The notes below the pieces were generated by a model. It saw nothing but the letters and a program-made list of their open reading frames with translations. It was not told the DNA's origin and ran no database searches. Positions 8,349 to 17,926 of a DNA stretch of 64,000 nucleotides are shown in pieces (positions within the stretch are counted from its first letter, which is position 1; each line of letters starts with the position of its first letter). Source of the DNA: Clostridium gelidum (GTDB taxonomy: Bacteria; Bacillota; Clostridia; Clostridiales; Clostridiaceae); assembly GCF_019977655.1 (NCBI RefSeq), contig NZ_AP024849.1, positions 1,707,001-1,771,000 of the forward strand. Direction: 5' to 3'. A program made the translations under genes and the position numbers.

Positions 8349-9185
8349 ATGTTCAGAGTCATAAAGGCATTAAATCATAATGGTGTACTCGCTATAGATA
8401 ATGATACACAGAAACAATATATATTGCTTGGAAAAGGTATAGGTTTTGGGAAAAAGGTGAATGAACGTATGGAAGCACCAGAAAATGCCCATATATATTT
8501 GCTGCAACAGGAAACAGACAGAGGTTCAACTAAAGAAATAATAAACAATATTGAACCAGAAATTTTAGAAGTTGCTAGTAGCATCATTATGGAAGCTGAG
8601 AAGAAATTCAATAAAGTAGATGAGAACATTTTATGCCCTCTTGCAGATCATATTGCATTTGCAATAAAAAGAATAAAAAATAATGAACATATAAGCAATC
8701 CCTTAACAGCAGATATTAGAGCTTTATTTTCAGAAGAATATAAGGTAGCATGCAAGGGGAAAGATATTATAAAAGAAGTATTAGGCATTGAAATAAATGA
8801 AGATGAGATTGGTTATATAGCACTTCATATTCATTCAAGCCTCGGAGATGAAAAGATATCACAGGCAATGGAGACAGCAATGCTAGTTAGAGACTGTATT
8901 ACATCAATTGAACAGAACATTGGGAAGACAATTGATATTGAATCATTATCATATAATCGTCTTATGAGTCACATTAAATATATGGCAGCAAGGACATTAA
9001 AGGGTGAAACAATAAAACTTGATATGAATGATTACATTAAGGAACGGTTCCAAAAGTCATTTGAAATTGCTAGAGATATATGCAGAAAATTAGGCAGTGA
9101 ATTAAATAAAGAAATTAAAGAAGTAGAAATTGGATATCTTGCAATGCATATTGAAAGAGTATTTTCAGATGAATTAAAGGAATAG
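8349..9185 (+). CDS. BglG-family PRD transcription antiterminator (GlcT/LicT-like)
   Basis: 278 residues. An N-terminal RNA-binding CAT domain (about 1-58, starting MFRVIKALNHNGVLAID) is followed by two PTS regulatory domains. The PRD histidines are seen in CPLADHIAFAIKR and ALHIHSSLGD (PRD1), and SHIKYMAAR and LAMHIERVF (PRD2). Phosphorylation of these by PTS proteins normally sets activity. It lies directly after ptsG and probably binds the RAT site at 5911. GAGG precedes the ATG. It is most likely the glucose antiterminator GlcT; the symbol is left blank because related sugars share the architecture. Confidence 0.88.
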   Translation: MFRVIKALNHNGVLAIDNDTQKQYILLGKGIGFGKKVNERMEAPENAHIYLLQQETDRGSTKEIINNIEPEILEVASSIIMEAEKKFNKVDENILCPLADHIAFAIKRIKNNEHISNPLTADIRALFSEEYKVACKGKDIIKEVLGIEINEDEIGYIALHIHSSLGDEKISQAMETAMLVRDCITSIEQNIGKTIDIESLSYNRLMSHIKYMAARTLKGETIKLDMNDYIKERFQKSFEIARDICRKLGSELNKEIKEVEIGYLAMHIERVFSDELKE

Positions 9186-9198
9186 AAAATAAAATACG

Positions 9199-9310
9199 CA
9201 CATATAAAAAAAGCACGAAGTGCAACCAAGATCTTTTCACATATAAAAAAAGTGCGTCAGCACAATTAGGAACTTGTTAATCATACCCAAGAAAAATTCA
9301 CATATAAGTT
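9199..9310. repeat. Family C repeat, two and a half units (C1)
   Basis: Unit 1 begins CACATATAAAAAAAGCACGA and contains the mini-hairpin GCAC-GAA-GTGC, then CAACCAAGATCTTTT. Unit 2 (9239) has GTGC-GTCA-GCAC and CAATTAGGAACTTG. A third start, CACATATAAGTT, follows at 9299. Related units lie at 11618 and 47744. Confidence 0.85.
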
Positions 9311-9355
9311 CTTTCTGAAAATTATAGATTTTAAATAGTGTGCTTTTCCTTAAGT

Positions 9356-9394
9356 AAACAGATCCTCGACATAATTGTCGGGGATCTGTTTGTT
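9356..9394. terminator. Strong hairpin terminator, possibly bidirectional
   Basis: 16-bp stem with left arm AAACAGATCCTCGACA, loop TAAT and right arm TGTCGGGGATCTGTTT, with one T-G wobble. It lies between the convergent antiterminator gene and the minus-strand phosphoribosyltransferase. Flanking T and A runs fit use from either side. Confidence 0.8.
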
Positions 9395-9467
9395 TATATA
9401 TACTTAGTCAATAATCATCAGTTGTAGCTTTAAAGGACTTGGTGGAAATAACTCTTTCAATGAGAGG

Positions 9468-10103
9468 TCATACATTATCTAATTCACGTACTATATTAAA
9501 GACTTCCTCATCCATAGTTTGTTCAAAGCTTTTATAATATGAACCAACAGCATAAAATATATCAGGTATAAACAGACATATGACTTCATCTACAATTTTC
9601 TCTAATAGAGAAATCGTCTCCTGTGGAGCTACTGGTACAGCTAAGATAATTTTTTTTGCATTATGTTTTTTAATTGACATTATAGCAACTTTTATTGTAA
9701 AACCAGTTGCAATTCCATCATCAATAAGTATTACTGTTTTATCTCTTACATGTGGAAAATTTTCATTTCGTTTATATTTATTTAATCTTCTTTTAATTTC
9801 CTCTGTTTGATCAAATATTTCTTTTTTTATATACTCTTGAGATATATTTAGCATATCTATATATTCTTCATTTAAAAGATATGTTCCATCTAAAGATATA
9901 GCACCAATGGCAATTTCTTTATTATGTGGTAACCCTATTTTTCTTGTAATAATTAAATCCCACTGCAATTGAAATTTTTTAATAGTTTCATAAGCTGTTA
10001 CTATTCCACCTCTTGGTATAGCAAGAACAATGGGATTTTCATCTTTAAATCTCTCAAGTACCATAGAAAGTTTTTCTCCTGCATCTTTTCTATCTACAAA
10101 CAT
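9468..10103 (-). CDS. Phosphoribosyltransferase-family protein
   Basis: 211 residues. The PRPP-binding motif VILIDDGIATGFT is present near residues 122-134, and the N-terminal FVDRKDAGEKL and IPRGGIVTAYE segments are typical of the stand-alone PRTase family often annotated as predicted phosphoribosyltransferase. The physiological base is unknown. The start ATG follows AGGGAG. The gene stands alone on the minus strand. No esterase or hydrolase partner, common for this family, is seen. Confidence 0.85.
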   Translation of the reverse strand: MFVDRKDAGEKLSMVLERFKDENPIVLAIPRGGIVTAYETIKKFQLQWDLIITRKIGLPHNKEIAIGAISLDGTYLLNEEYIDMLNISQEYIKKEIFDQTEEIKRRLNKYKRNENFPHVRDKTVILIDDGIATGFTIKVAIMSIKKHNAKKIILAVPVAPQETISLLEKIVDEVICLFIPDIFYAVGSYYKSFEQTMDEEVFNIVRELDNV

Positions 10104-10443
10104 ATTATCAACTCTCCCTTAAATTATATAGATTAGTTTGAGTTGAAATTATAGAATTATTCAAGAAATTTTATTTTAACTAATCTAGCCATTGCAATTG
10201 TATAAAAGGATTTTTTAAATCAATTAATTATGTTCTTGCAGCTTCTGATCAATCTTTATTCATTTTTATCAATGATTTTCGCAATAACCTATAAGCATAT
10301 AAAAATTTAAGAATTACTTCCTATGTTTTCATGCTTTGGTTTGACCAACTAAGAAGGTTCGTTTTAAACTGCATTAATTCAATTTATTTGGATATAATAA
10401 GTTGATAATTTAATTTAAAACATAAAATAAGGAGATGCAATTT
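10104..10443. other. Intergenic region between divergent genes
   Basis: About 340 AT-rich bases between the divergent phosphoribosyltransferase and the TM1266-like gene. An imperfect dyad GATTAGTT...AACTAATC (about 10131-10186) is visible. No convincing promoter, gene or known repeat was found. Confidence 0.5.
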
Positions 10444-10692
10444 ATGGAAACTATAATTATGGTATTAACTATTGATCCTAGAAGTTCTCATGCTCCAAAA
10501 GCTCAAACTGTTTTAACTAAACATGGATGTATTATAAAAACTAGGCTTGGTCTTCACGAAGTTAGTCAAAATTCTTGTTCTGAGGAGGGATTGATAATTT
10601 TACATATTCATTCCAGTTTAGATGAAATAGAGGTACTTGAAAAAGAGTTACTTGATGTTGAAGGTGTTAAAGTAAAATATATGTCTATATAG
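10444..10692 (+). CDS. TM1266-like small ACT-fold putative hydrogenase-system regulator
   Basis: 82 residues from ATG 10444, chosen because AAGGAG lies 9 bases upstream; an ATG at 10435 overlaps the ribosome site. The layout METIIMVLTIDPRSSH...GCIIKTRLGLHE...LIILHIHSS...EVLEKELLDVEGVKVKYM matches the ferredoxin-like small proteins called iron-only hydrogenase system putative regulator (TM1266). The hydrogenase maturase gene hydF is 7.6 kb downstream, a loose link. Function is not established for the family. Confidence 0.65.
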   Translation: METIIMVLTIDPRSSHAPKAQTVLTKHGCIIKTRLGLHEVSQNSCSEEGLIILHIHSSLDEIEVLEKELLDVEGVKVKYMSI

Positions 10693-10927
10693 CCGAATAA
10701 ATTATATATATAATAGCAGGGAAATGGAATTTAAAAGATTAATAGAGATGATTTAGGTGAATGTATTAAGAAAGATATATTCCTCTGGGGATAATTAAGA
10801 AACAAAATGAATGTTGTAATAACATTACTTGATTAAAGGAGATTTTAAATCATATGCTGCACTAATAATAGTTAAATATATGATTCTAATAATTTAGATC
10901 ACAAATATATTCATAGGGATGATAATT

Positions 10928-11626
10928 ATGAAAGTTTTAGAAAAATCATATTCATATGTATTTAAAAGAATATTGAAAACTATAAATCCTGTAAAGAAAA
11001 GAATAATGAAAGCTGAGTGTATAGTTCATAAATTTATAAATACGCAGTCTTTAATAGTATTAAAAAATGATGGACATATGGAAGCTTATAAACTTATGAA
11101 AACATATATAAGTGATATTAATGATGGAGTAGTTTGGGCTGATCAAGATTTAAAAAGCAGTAATCATTTTTATAATCCACATAAGAACAAGGGATTATAC
11201 GGTAGTAGTGATGCAAAAAAAGAATGCATATCTTACTATACTAGAGCATTAAATGAATATTCCCATGGTAACATTAAAGATTCAATGTTCTATTTAGGTG
11301 CTGCTTGTCATTTAATTCAAGACTTGACAGTTCCTCAACATGCTAATGTTCACTTATTAAATGATCATAAAAGTTATGAGAACTGGGTAATTAGAACCCA
11401 TAGGTATTATGATGAGTTTAAAATCGAAGAAGGGGGAATATATTTTAATTCTTTAAAACATTATATTGATTTTAATAGCGAAGAAGCCATAAATATATAC
11501 AGAAAGCATTCCAATGTGGAAGATAGGCAAGTTAGGTTTTACATAATTACTTCAAAGGTTTTAACAATGGCTCAAGCTACTACCGCAGGTTTGATGTTTA
11601 AGTTCTATAAAGATATACACATATAA
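10928..11626 (+). CDS. Zinc-dependent phospholipase C-like protein without signal peptide
   Basis: 232 residues. Metal ligands of the clostridial alpha-toxin/PC-PLC family can be followed in order: an early His (ECIVHKF), Asp and His in VVWADQDLKSSNHFYNP, His/Asp/His in CHLIQDLTVPQHANVH, and the HxxxE of DHKSYENW. The family is normally secreted and needs a mature N-terminal Trp as a zinc ligand. Here a basic, non-hydrophobic 33-residue N-terminus precedes the first His and there is no signal peptide, so it is either cytosolic or non-canonical. The last three codons and the stop overlap a family C repeat (CACATATAA). The start uses a weak GGGA. Confidence 0.75.
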   Translation: MKVLEKSYSYVFKRILKTINPVKKRIMKAECIVHKFINTQSLIVLKNDGHMEAYKLMKTYISDINDGVVWADQDLKSSNHFYNPHKNKGLYGSSDAKKECISYYTRALNEYSHGNIKDSMFYLGAACHLIQDLTVPQHANVHLLNDHKSYENWVIRTHRYYDEFKIEEGGIYFNSLKHYIDFNSEEAINIYRKHSNVEDRQVRFYIITSKVLTMAQATTAGLMFKFYKDIHI

Positions 11627-11656
11627 AAAAAGTGCGAAGCACAACCAAGATCATTT
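11618..11656. repeat. Family C repeat unit (C2)
   Basis: CACATATAAAAAAAGTGCGA, then the mini-hairpin GTGC-GAA-GCAC and CAACCAAGATCATTTT. The TAA within CACATATAA is the stop codon of the phospholipase-like gene. Confidence 0.85.
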
Positions 11657-11749
11657 TACAATACAAGGTATTATGTGTTGATTTATCTTTTTTCATATAG
11701 ATTATTTACTATTCACTAATTATTTTTTTGATTATGCATTATAGCTAAA

Positions 11750-11812
11750 GAACAAAAAATACTTCAAAATAGACTAGCATGCTGATTTGTTATTTTTTGA
11801 TAGTGTCTTATT
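11750..11812. repeat. Family A repeat fragment (A3)
   Basis: Right half only: CAAAATAGACTAGCATGCTG then ATTTGTTATTTTTTGATAGTG. It matches the closing arm of the full elements and of A2. The rest of 11657-11954 holds a short hairpin (AGGATTAC/GTAGTCCT, 11864-11882) before a T-run and no gene. Confidence 0.65.
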
Positions 11813-11954
11813 ACAATAAAATTAAAGGACTAAAATAAGATTGCTATCACAAATTTAATATAAAGGATTACCTGTAGTCCTATTTTTTATATATAGCTAA
11901 TTCTAAGGTGAACCTATATAATAGTAATATGCTAAAAATTTTTAAAAGAGGTTA

Positions 11955-14900
11955 ATGAGTAGTATGAAAAAAATAAATGAAGCTTTCAGTGATTTTAGAT
12001 CAGGTAGAAATATAAATATTGCAGTTATAGAATCCGTAATTTTACGTAAAAGAACTAAAGTCTTAGAAATGGAAATTAGTTCAGATAACTATATTGAAAT
12101 AGGGGAAATTGAGAGTTTTAACAATTTTATTATGGAGAAATTTGGATTAAATGATTCTAAAATTATTGTGAAGTATAGTGAGAAAGTCAATATAAGGCCA
12201 GTAGAAGAGGAATTGAGAAATATTGTATATTCATTGGCAAAAAAATATCCTGCCTTAAAGGCAGCTGTGAATAATAGTGAATACGAAGTTTTAGGGAATA
12301 TCATTAATTTCAATTTTAAAATTCCGGTAGCAGGTTTCTTAAAAACCATGGAATATGATAAAAAAATCAATAAAGTTCTAAAACATATGTATGATAAACA
12401 ATATAATATAAATTTTATTGATAAATTAGGCAATGAAGAAATAGCAAAGATGGTAGAAGATAAACGTGCAAGTGAAATGATGTTTATTAAAAATGAAATT
12501 AAAATATCATCAGGCAACAATACTCCTACTTTTGAGGAGCCTGAGAAAGCTGAAGAAAAGAAACAAGAAACAAATTCAGAAGGTAATTGGAAAAAAGCAA
12601 ATCCATTCTTGATTGTAGGCAGAAATTCTAATATTAAGGAACCAATAGTGAAAATTATTGATATCACACCCAATGAAGGCAGAGTAGCTATACAGGGAGA
12701 AATATCTAATATAGAAGCAAAGGAATTAAGAAGTGGAAAAACATTAGTTTCTTTTGATTTATATGATGGAACAAATTCCATGACCTGTAAGGTGTTTTGC
12801 AAGCCTGGTGAGGATGGTGAAGTATTATCTAAGCTTAAAAAGGCTAAGGGCGTTAAGCTTGCTGGAAATGCAGGGCATAGCAATTTTTCTCAAGAAGTTG
12901 AGCTTATTGCAAATACTGTAGTTGAAATAGGGGGCATGAAGAAGTTTAAGAGGAAGGATATGTCAGAGGTGAAGAGAGTAGAACTTCACATGCATACACA
13001 AATGAGCCAGATGGATGCCATGAGCAGTGCTAAAGATTTAATTAAAAGGGCCATGAGCTGGGGCATGAAATCCATTGCCATAACTGATCATGGAGTGGTT
13101 CAGTCATTTCCTGAAGCACATAAGCTACTCGGAAGAGATAATCCAGATATGAAAATTATATATGGAGTGGAAGCTTATTTGGCACCAGATAAAAAGCCAT
13201 CTGTAACAAATATCAAGGGACAGAGCATTGATACTACATATTGTGTTCTTGATTTGGAAACTACAGGATTTTCTCCAGTAACAGAGAAAATTACTGAAAT
13301 AGGAGTAATGAAAATCAAGGATGGAAAGGTAATTGATAAATTTAGCACATTTGTAAATCCGCAAAAGTCAATTCCTTCAAGGGTTGTCGAGATTACCAAG
13401 ATAACGGATGATATGGTAAGAGATGCAGAAACCATAGATAAGGTATTTCCTAAAATGCTTAAGTTTATTGATGGAACTGTTTTAGTTGCTCATAATGCAG
13501 AATTTGATATTGGCTTCTTAAAGCATAATGCAAGGGTCTTAGGCTATGATTTTGATTTTACATACTTAGATACATTATCATTAGCACAAGAAATATTCCC
13601 TGATTTTAAAACCTATAAATTAGGAAGAGTTGCTAAAAACCTTGGAATAAAGGTAGAGGTTGCTCATAGAGCCTTAGATGACGTTGATACCACTGTCAAG
13701 GTGTTTAACATAATGCTTGAAGAGCTAAGATTACGAGGAGCAGAAACTCTTCAAGATATAGAAATTTATGCTTCTGATGAAGAATCTAAGAAACAAGCGT
13801 ATAAAAAAGTTAAAACCTATCATGCAATAATACTAGCAAAGGATTATGTGGGCTTAAAGAATTTGTATAAGCTTGTATCATATTCTCATTTAGATTATTT
13901 TTATAAAAAGCCACGTATATTAAAGAGTATGTTTGAAAAATATTCCGAAGGATTAATAATTGGTAGTGCCTGCAGTGAAGGCGAATTGTTTCAATCAATA
14001 CTACTGGGAAAATCTGAAGAGGAAGTAGAATCAATTGCAAAGTATTATGATTATTTGGAAATTCAGCCTCTAGCCAATAATGATTATTTAGTAAGGAAAG
14101 AGCAGGTACCAAATAAAGAATACCTAAAGGAAATAAACAAAAAAATAGTTTCCCTAGCAGAAAGATTTAATAAACCTATAGTGGGAACAGGAGACGTTCA
14201 CTTCTTGGATCCTGAGGATGAGATATATAGGCGTATATTAGAAGCTGGGCAGGGCTTTAAGGACGCAGATGATCAAGCTCCATTATATTTAAGAACTACT
14301 GAGGAGATGCTTGATGAATTTGCATATTTAGGAAAAGAAAAGGCTTATGAGGTTGTTGTTACAAACACCAATAAGATAGCAGATATGTGTCAGCAGATTA
14401 GCCCTATTTCATCAGAAAAATGTCCGCCACACATAGATGGCTGTGAACAGACCATTAAAGATATTGCATATGAGAAGGCACATGAGCTATATGGAGATCC
14501 ACTGCCAGAAATCGTTCAGGCTAGATTAGATAAAGAGTTGGAATCCATTATAAAAAATGGATTCTCTGTAATGTATATTATTGCTCAAAAGCTAGTATGG
14601 AAATCAAATGAAGATGGCTATCTGGTAGGTTCTAGAGGATCTGTTGGTTCGTCTTTTGTAGCAAACATGACTGGTATAACAGAAGTAAATGCACTACCAC
14701 CGCACTATAGATGCCATAAATGTAAGTATTCTGACTTTGCGGATTACGGCATTCTAAATGGCTTCGATTTACCTGATAAAGTGTGCCCTGTTTGTGGAGA
14801 AAAACTAGTTAAGGATGGCATAGATATACCATTTGAAACTTTTTTGGGATTTAATGGAGATAAAGAGCCGGATATAGATTTAAATTTTTCAGGAGAATAT

Positions 14901-16313
14901 CAAGCAAAAGCCCATAAATATACAGAAGTTATCTTTGGTAAGGGCACAACTTTTAAGGCTGGAACTATAGGTACTATAGCAGAAAAAACAGCTTTTGGGT
15001 ATGTGAAAAAATATTATGATGAAAAAAATATAATAATAAATAAGGCAGAAACAATAAGAATCTCAGGAGGCTGCACAGGTATAAAAAGAACTTCAGGTCA
15101 GCATCCAGGAGGAATTATAGTTGTGCCAAAGGGGCGTGAAATATTTGAATTTTGCCCTGTACAGCATCCAGCAGATGATTCTAATTCAGATATTATAACA
15201 ACGCATTTTGACTATCACTCCATTGATCAGAATTTATTGAAGCTGGATATATTAGGACATGATGATCCTACAGTTATAAGAATGCTTCAGGATATAACTG
15301 GGATTGACCCAAAGGATATACTTATGGATGATAAGGACACTATGTCTATATTCTCATCCACTGAAGCTTTAGGAGTAACACCAAGCCAGATAAATTCTAA
15401 GGTAGGAACCTTTGGAATTCCTGAATTTGGTACAAAGTTTGTAAGAGGAATGCTTGTGGATGCAAATCCTAAAAAGTTCTCAGATTTAATATTTATATCT
15501 GGACTTTCCCATGGTACTGATGTATGGGTTGGAAATGCTAAGGATTTAATTGATGCAGGAGTAGTAACTTTAAGTGAGGCAATATGTACAAGAGATGATA
15601 TTATGATTTATCTTATTAAAAAAGGATTGCCACCCAATAGTGCCTTTAAGATAATGGAGTTGGTACGTAAGGGGCAAGCATTGAAGAATCCAGAAAAATG
15701 GGCGGAATATGAAGCGTTAATGAGGGAACACGATGTACCGGAATGGTATATAGATTCTTGTAAAAAGATAAAATACATGTTCCCTAAGGCTCATGCTGCA
15801 GCCTACGTAATGATGGCCTTCAGAATAGCCTGGTTTAAGGTGCACATACCTAAGGCTTATTACGCAACGTACTTTAGCATTAGAGCAAAGGCTTTCGATT
15901 CGGAATTTATGATATTCGGAAAAGAAAAGGTTAAGGAAAAGATGAAGGAAATTGAGGCTTTGGGCTATGATGCAGCTCCTAAAGATAAGGATATGTACGA
16001 TGATTTGGAGATAGTTCTGGAAATGTATGAGAGGGGATTTAAATTTCTGCCAATTGATTTATACAAATCCAATGCCACAAAATTCCAGGTTGATGAGGAT
16101 GGTATAAGACCATCTCTAAACAGTATATCAGGCATGGGAAATGTTGCTGCAGAAGGTATATCTAATGCTTCAAAAGAAAAGATATTTAACTCTATAGAAG
16201 ATGTAAGGAAGCGTTCTAAGATTGGAAATGCTGCTATAGAGTTACTTAGAAAATTTGACTGCTTGAATGGACTTCCTGAAAGTGATCAAATGAGTTTTTT
16301 TGACGGAGTGTAA
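11955..16313 (+). CDS. polC: DNA polymerase III alpha subunit, PolC type
   Basis: 1452 residues, full length for PolC. Order: N-terminal domain; OB-fold region (ITPNEGRVAIQGEIS) around 235-320; PHP domain beginning HMHTQM near residue 345; inserted DEDD 3'-5' exonuclease with DLETTGF at about 433 and HNAEFDIGFL; polymerase core with a zinc finger (CHKCKYSDF...CPVCGE) and the catalytic EPDIDLNFSG; C-terminal helices. It is the replicative polymerase of low-GC Gram-positives. A short AAGAGGT ribosome site sits 4 bases before the ATG; an in-frame ATG three codons later is possible. A terminator follows. Confidence 0.97.
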   Translation: MSSMKKINEAFSDFRSGRNINIAVIESVILRKRTKVLEMEISSDNYIEIGEIESFNNFIMEKFGLNDSKIIVKYSEKVNIRPVEEELRNIVYSLAKKYPALKAAVNNSEYEVLGNIINFNFKIPVAGFLKTMEYDKKINKVLKHMYDKQYNINFIDKLGNEEIAKMVEDKRASEMMFIKNEIKISSGNNTPTFEEPEKAEEKKQETNSEGNWKKANPFLIVGRNSNIKEPIVKIIDITPNEGRVAIQGEISNIEAKELRSGKTLVSFDLYDGTNSMTCKVFCKPGEDGEVLSKLKKAKGVKLAGNAGHSNFSQEVELIANTVVEIGGMKKFKRKDMSEVKRVELHMHTQMSQMDAMSSAKDLIKRAMSWGMKSIAITDHGVVQSFPEAHKLLGRDNPDMKIIYGVEAYLAPDKKPSVTNIKGQSIDTTYCVLDLETTGFSPVTEKITEIGVMKIKDGKVIDKFSTFVNPQKSIPSRVVEITKITDDMVRDAETIDKVFPKMLKFIDGTVLVAHNAEFDIGFLKHNARVLGYDFDFTYLDTLSLAQEIFPDFKTYKLGRVAKNLGIKVEVAHRALDDVDTTVKVFNIMLEELRLRGAETLQDIEIYASDEESKKQAYKKVKTYHAIILAKDYVGLKNLYKLVSYSHLDYFYKKPRILKSMFEKYSEGLIIGSACSEGELFQSILLGKSEEEVESIAKYYDYLEIQPLANNDYLVRKEQVPNKEYLKEINKKIVSLAERFNKPIVGTGDVHFLDPEDEIYRRILEAGQGFKDADDQAPLYLRTTEEMLDEFAYLGKEKAYEVVVTNTNKIADMCQQISPISSEKCPPHIDGCEQTIKDIAYEKAHELYGDPLPEIVQARLDKELESIIKNGFSVMYIIAQKLVWKSNEDGYLVGSRGSVGSSFVANMTGITEVNALPPHYRCHKCKYSDFADYGILNGFDLPDKVCPVCGEKLVKDGIDIPFETFLGFNGDKEPDIDLNFSGEYQAKAHKYTEVIFGKGTTFKAGTIGTIAEKTAFGYVKKYYDEKNIIINKAETIRISGGCTGIKRTSGQHPGGIIVVPKGREIFEFCPVQHPADDSNSDIITTHFDYHSIDQNLLKLDILGHDDPTVIRMLQDITGIDPKDILMDDKDTMSIFSSTEALGVTPSQINSKVGTFGIPEFGTKFVRGMLVDANPKKFSDLIFISGLSHGTDVWVGNAKDLIDAGVVTLSEAICTRDDIMIYLIKKGLPPNSAFKIMELVRKGQALKNPEKWAEYEALMREHDVPEWYIDSCKKIKYMFPKAHAAAYVMMAFRIAWFKVHIPKAYYATYFSIRAKAFDSEFMIFGKEKVKEKMKEIEALGYDAAPKDKDMYDDLEIVLEMYERGFKFLPIDLYKSNATKFQVDEDGIRPSLNSISGMGNVAAEGISNASKEKIFNSIEDVRKRSKIGNAAIELLRKFDCLNGLPESDQMSFFDGV

Positions 16314-16353
16314 AGAGCTTAGTATATATTTAATGTGTTTATCCATAAAACAT

Positions 16354-16402
16354 GGAGTTGTTGCAAAGTGATTTTTTATCATTGTAAGCAACAGCTCCTT
16401 TT
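16354..16402 (+). terminator. Rho-independent terminator after polC
   Basis: Long hairpin GGAGTTGTTGC...GCAACAGCTCC with a GTGATTTTTTATCAT-type inner part, followed by TTTTACTTTTT. It closes polC and may also serve the convergent aspartase unit. Confidence 0.8.
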
Positions 16403-16437
16403 ACTTTTTTAGGTAAAAGCATGATTAGAAATATAAA

Positions 16438-16512
16438 TTAATTTGTATAACTTTTTATTGCATCATATACATCATCTATTCCTTGTTTATAATAATCAAA
16501 GGATTGGGCAAA
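16438..16512 (-). pseudogene. Possible C-terminal shard of a small protein downstream of aspartase
   Basis: On the minus strand just past the aspartase stop, an open stretch without a start reads FAQSFDYYKQGIDDVYDAIK then SYTN and a stop. Its shape resembles the tail of DUF2164 proteins (compare FYNKGVYDSYQYM in the DUF2164 gene at 17927). It may be a decayed partial copy. This is short and the resemblance is weak. Confidence 0.3.
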
Positions 16513-16514
16513 TA

Positions 16515-17912
16515 TTATTTTCCAGGTATATGAGTTCTTATTAATTCAGCTGGAGATAATATCTTGTCTATAATCTCCTCAGGCAATATTTGTTCTTCTA
16601 ATAGAATTTCTCTTATGGTTTTTCCATTAGCTAAGGCCTTTTTTGATATTGAGCTGGCCTTATCATAACCTAGATGAGGAACTAAAGCAGTTACAGAAAC
16701 TAAGGATTTTTCTAAGTTTTCGTAGCATCTGTCCTTATTTACTTTAAGTCCAATTATGCATTTCTCTTTAAAAATCATGACGCTTCTATCAAGAAGCTCT
16801 AGAGATTCTAGTAAGGATTCTGCTATAAGTGGTGTAAATGCATTTAGTTCTAATTGTCCCATGGAGCTTGCCATAGTTATAGCACTATCATTAGCAATTA
16901 CTCTTAAGCTAACCTGTGCAACCATTTCAGGAATAACAGGGTTTATTTTTCCTGGCATAATTGTTGAACCAGCTTGCATATTAGGCAAGATAAATTCTCC
17001 TATTCCCCCACGAGGGCCTGAACCCAGAAGTCTCAAGTCATTTGAAATCTTAATAAGATTCACGCTGCAGGATTTTAAAAGTCCTGAGGTTTCTACATAT
17101 ATATCGCAGTTTTGAGTAATATCCATAGGATAGTCAGACCTTGCTATGCCAAGGCCAGTAAGCTCCTGAATAATATCTGTTATCATAAATACATATTTAT
17201 TTGTAGCATTGAGCCCCGTTCCTATTGCAGTACCTCCAAGGTTAATCTGTCTTAATCTTTCTTCTACTTTGTATATTCTCCAACGGTCTCTTTCTATTGC
17301 TTTTGAATATGCTCCAAAACTTTGCCCAGCTGTCATTGGCAGTGCATCCATTAATTGAGTTCTTCCTAGTTTTATTATATCTGAGAACTCATTTTCTTTC
17401 ATTTGGAGAGCTTCCTGTAAACTAGACAAAGAATTACTTAATTTTCTGATTAACCTAATTGCAGCAATTCTAAGGGCAGAAGGATAAACATCATTAGTTG
17501 ATTGTGACATATTAACATGGTTAAGGGGGTGTACTAAATTGTAATCTCCTTTAGTACCACCGAGCATTTCAATTGATCGGTTCGCAATAACTTCATTTAC
17601 ATTCATATTGGTAGATGTACCAGCTCCACCTTGAAATGCACTTATTTTAAATTCATGATCAAATTTTCCTTCTATAATTTCCTCACTTGATTTTATTATT
17701 GCATCAGCTTTTTCGGGGGCAAGTAATTTCAAGTTTTTATTTGTCATTGCTGCAGCTTTTTTTATAAGGGCAATTTCTTTTACCAGATTCAAATTAACAG
17801 TCTTGCTGTTTAAATCAAAGTTTTCCAAGGCCCTAGCTGTATTTATTCCGCTGTATGTAGAGTTATCTATATTTATTTCACCTAATAAATCTTGTTCTAA
17901 TCTATAATCCAA
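16515..17912 (-). CDS. aspA: Aspartate ammonia-lyase / fumarase-family lyase
   Basis: 465 residues from a TTG at 17912, chosen because AGAAGGGG then lies 8 bases upstream and the protein begins with the family pattern DYRLEQDLLGE; a GTG three codons earlier overlaps the ribosome site. Family signature GSTIMPGKINPV is present (catalytic Ser loop), with SQSTNDVYPSALR (substrate-binding) and GGTAIGTGLNA. It most likely deaminates aspartate to fumarate; distinction from fumarase rests on overall resemblance. It forms a minus-strand unit with the DUF2164 gene 14 bp upstream. Confidence 0.88.
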   Translation of the reverse strand: MDYRLEQDLLGEINIDNSTYSGINTARALENFDLNSKTVNLNLVKEIALIKKAAAMTNKNLKLLAPEKADAIIKSSEEIIEGKFDHEFKISAFQGGAGTSTNMNVNEVIANRSIEMLGGTKGDYNLVHPLNHVNMSQSTNDVYPSALRIAAIRLIRKLSNSLSSLQEALQMKENEFSDIIKLGRTQLMDALPMTAGQSFGAYSKAIERDRWRIYKVEERLRQINLGGTAIGTGLNATNKYVFMITDIIQELTGLGIARSDYPMDITQNCDIYVETSGLLKSCSVNLIKISNDLRLLGSGPRGGIGEFILPNMQAGSTIMPGKINPVIPEMVAQVSLRVIANDSAITMASSMGQLELNAFTPLIAESLLESLELLDRSVMIFKEKCIIGLKVNKDRCYENLEKSLVSVTALVPHLGYDKASSISKKALANGKTIREILLEEQILPEEIIDKILSPAELIRTHIPGK

Positions 17913-17926
17913 AATGAACACCCCTT

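Noticed and set aside
12089..12883. 264-codon open frame on the minus strand inside polC
   Set aside because: It lies wholly opposite a clear PolC domain, has no ribosome site and a shadow-like Leu/Ser/Ile composition.
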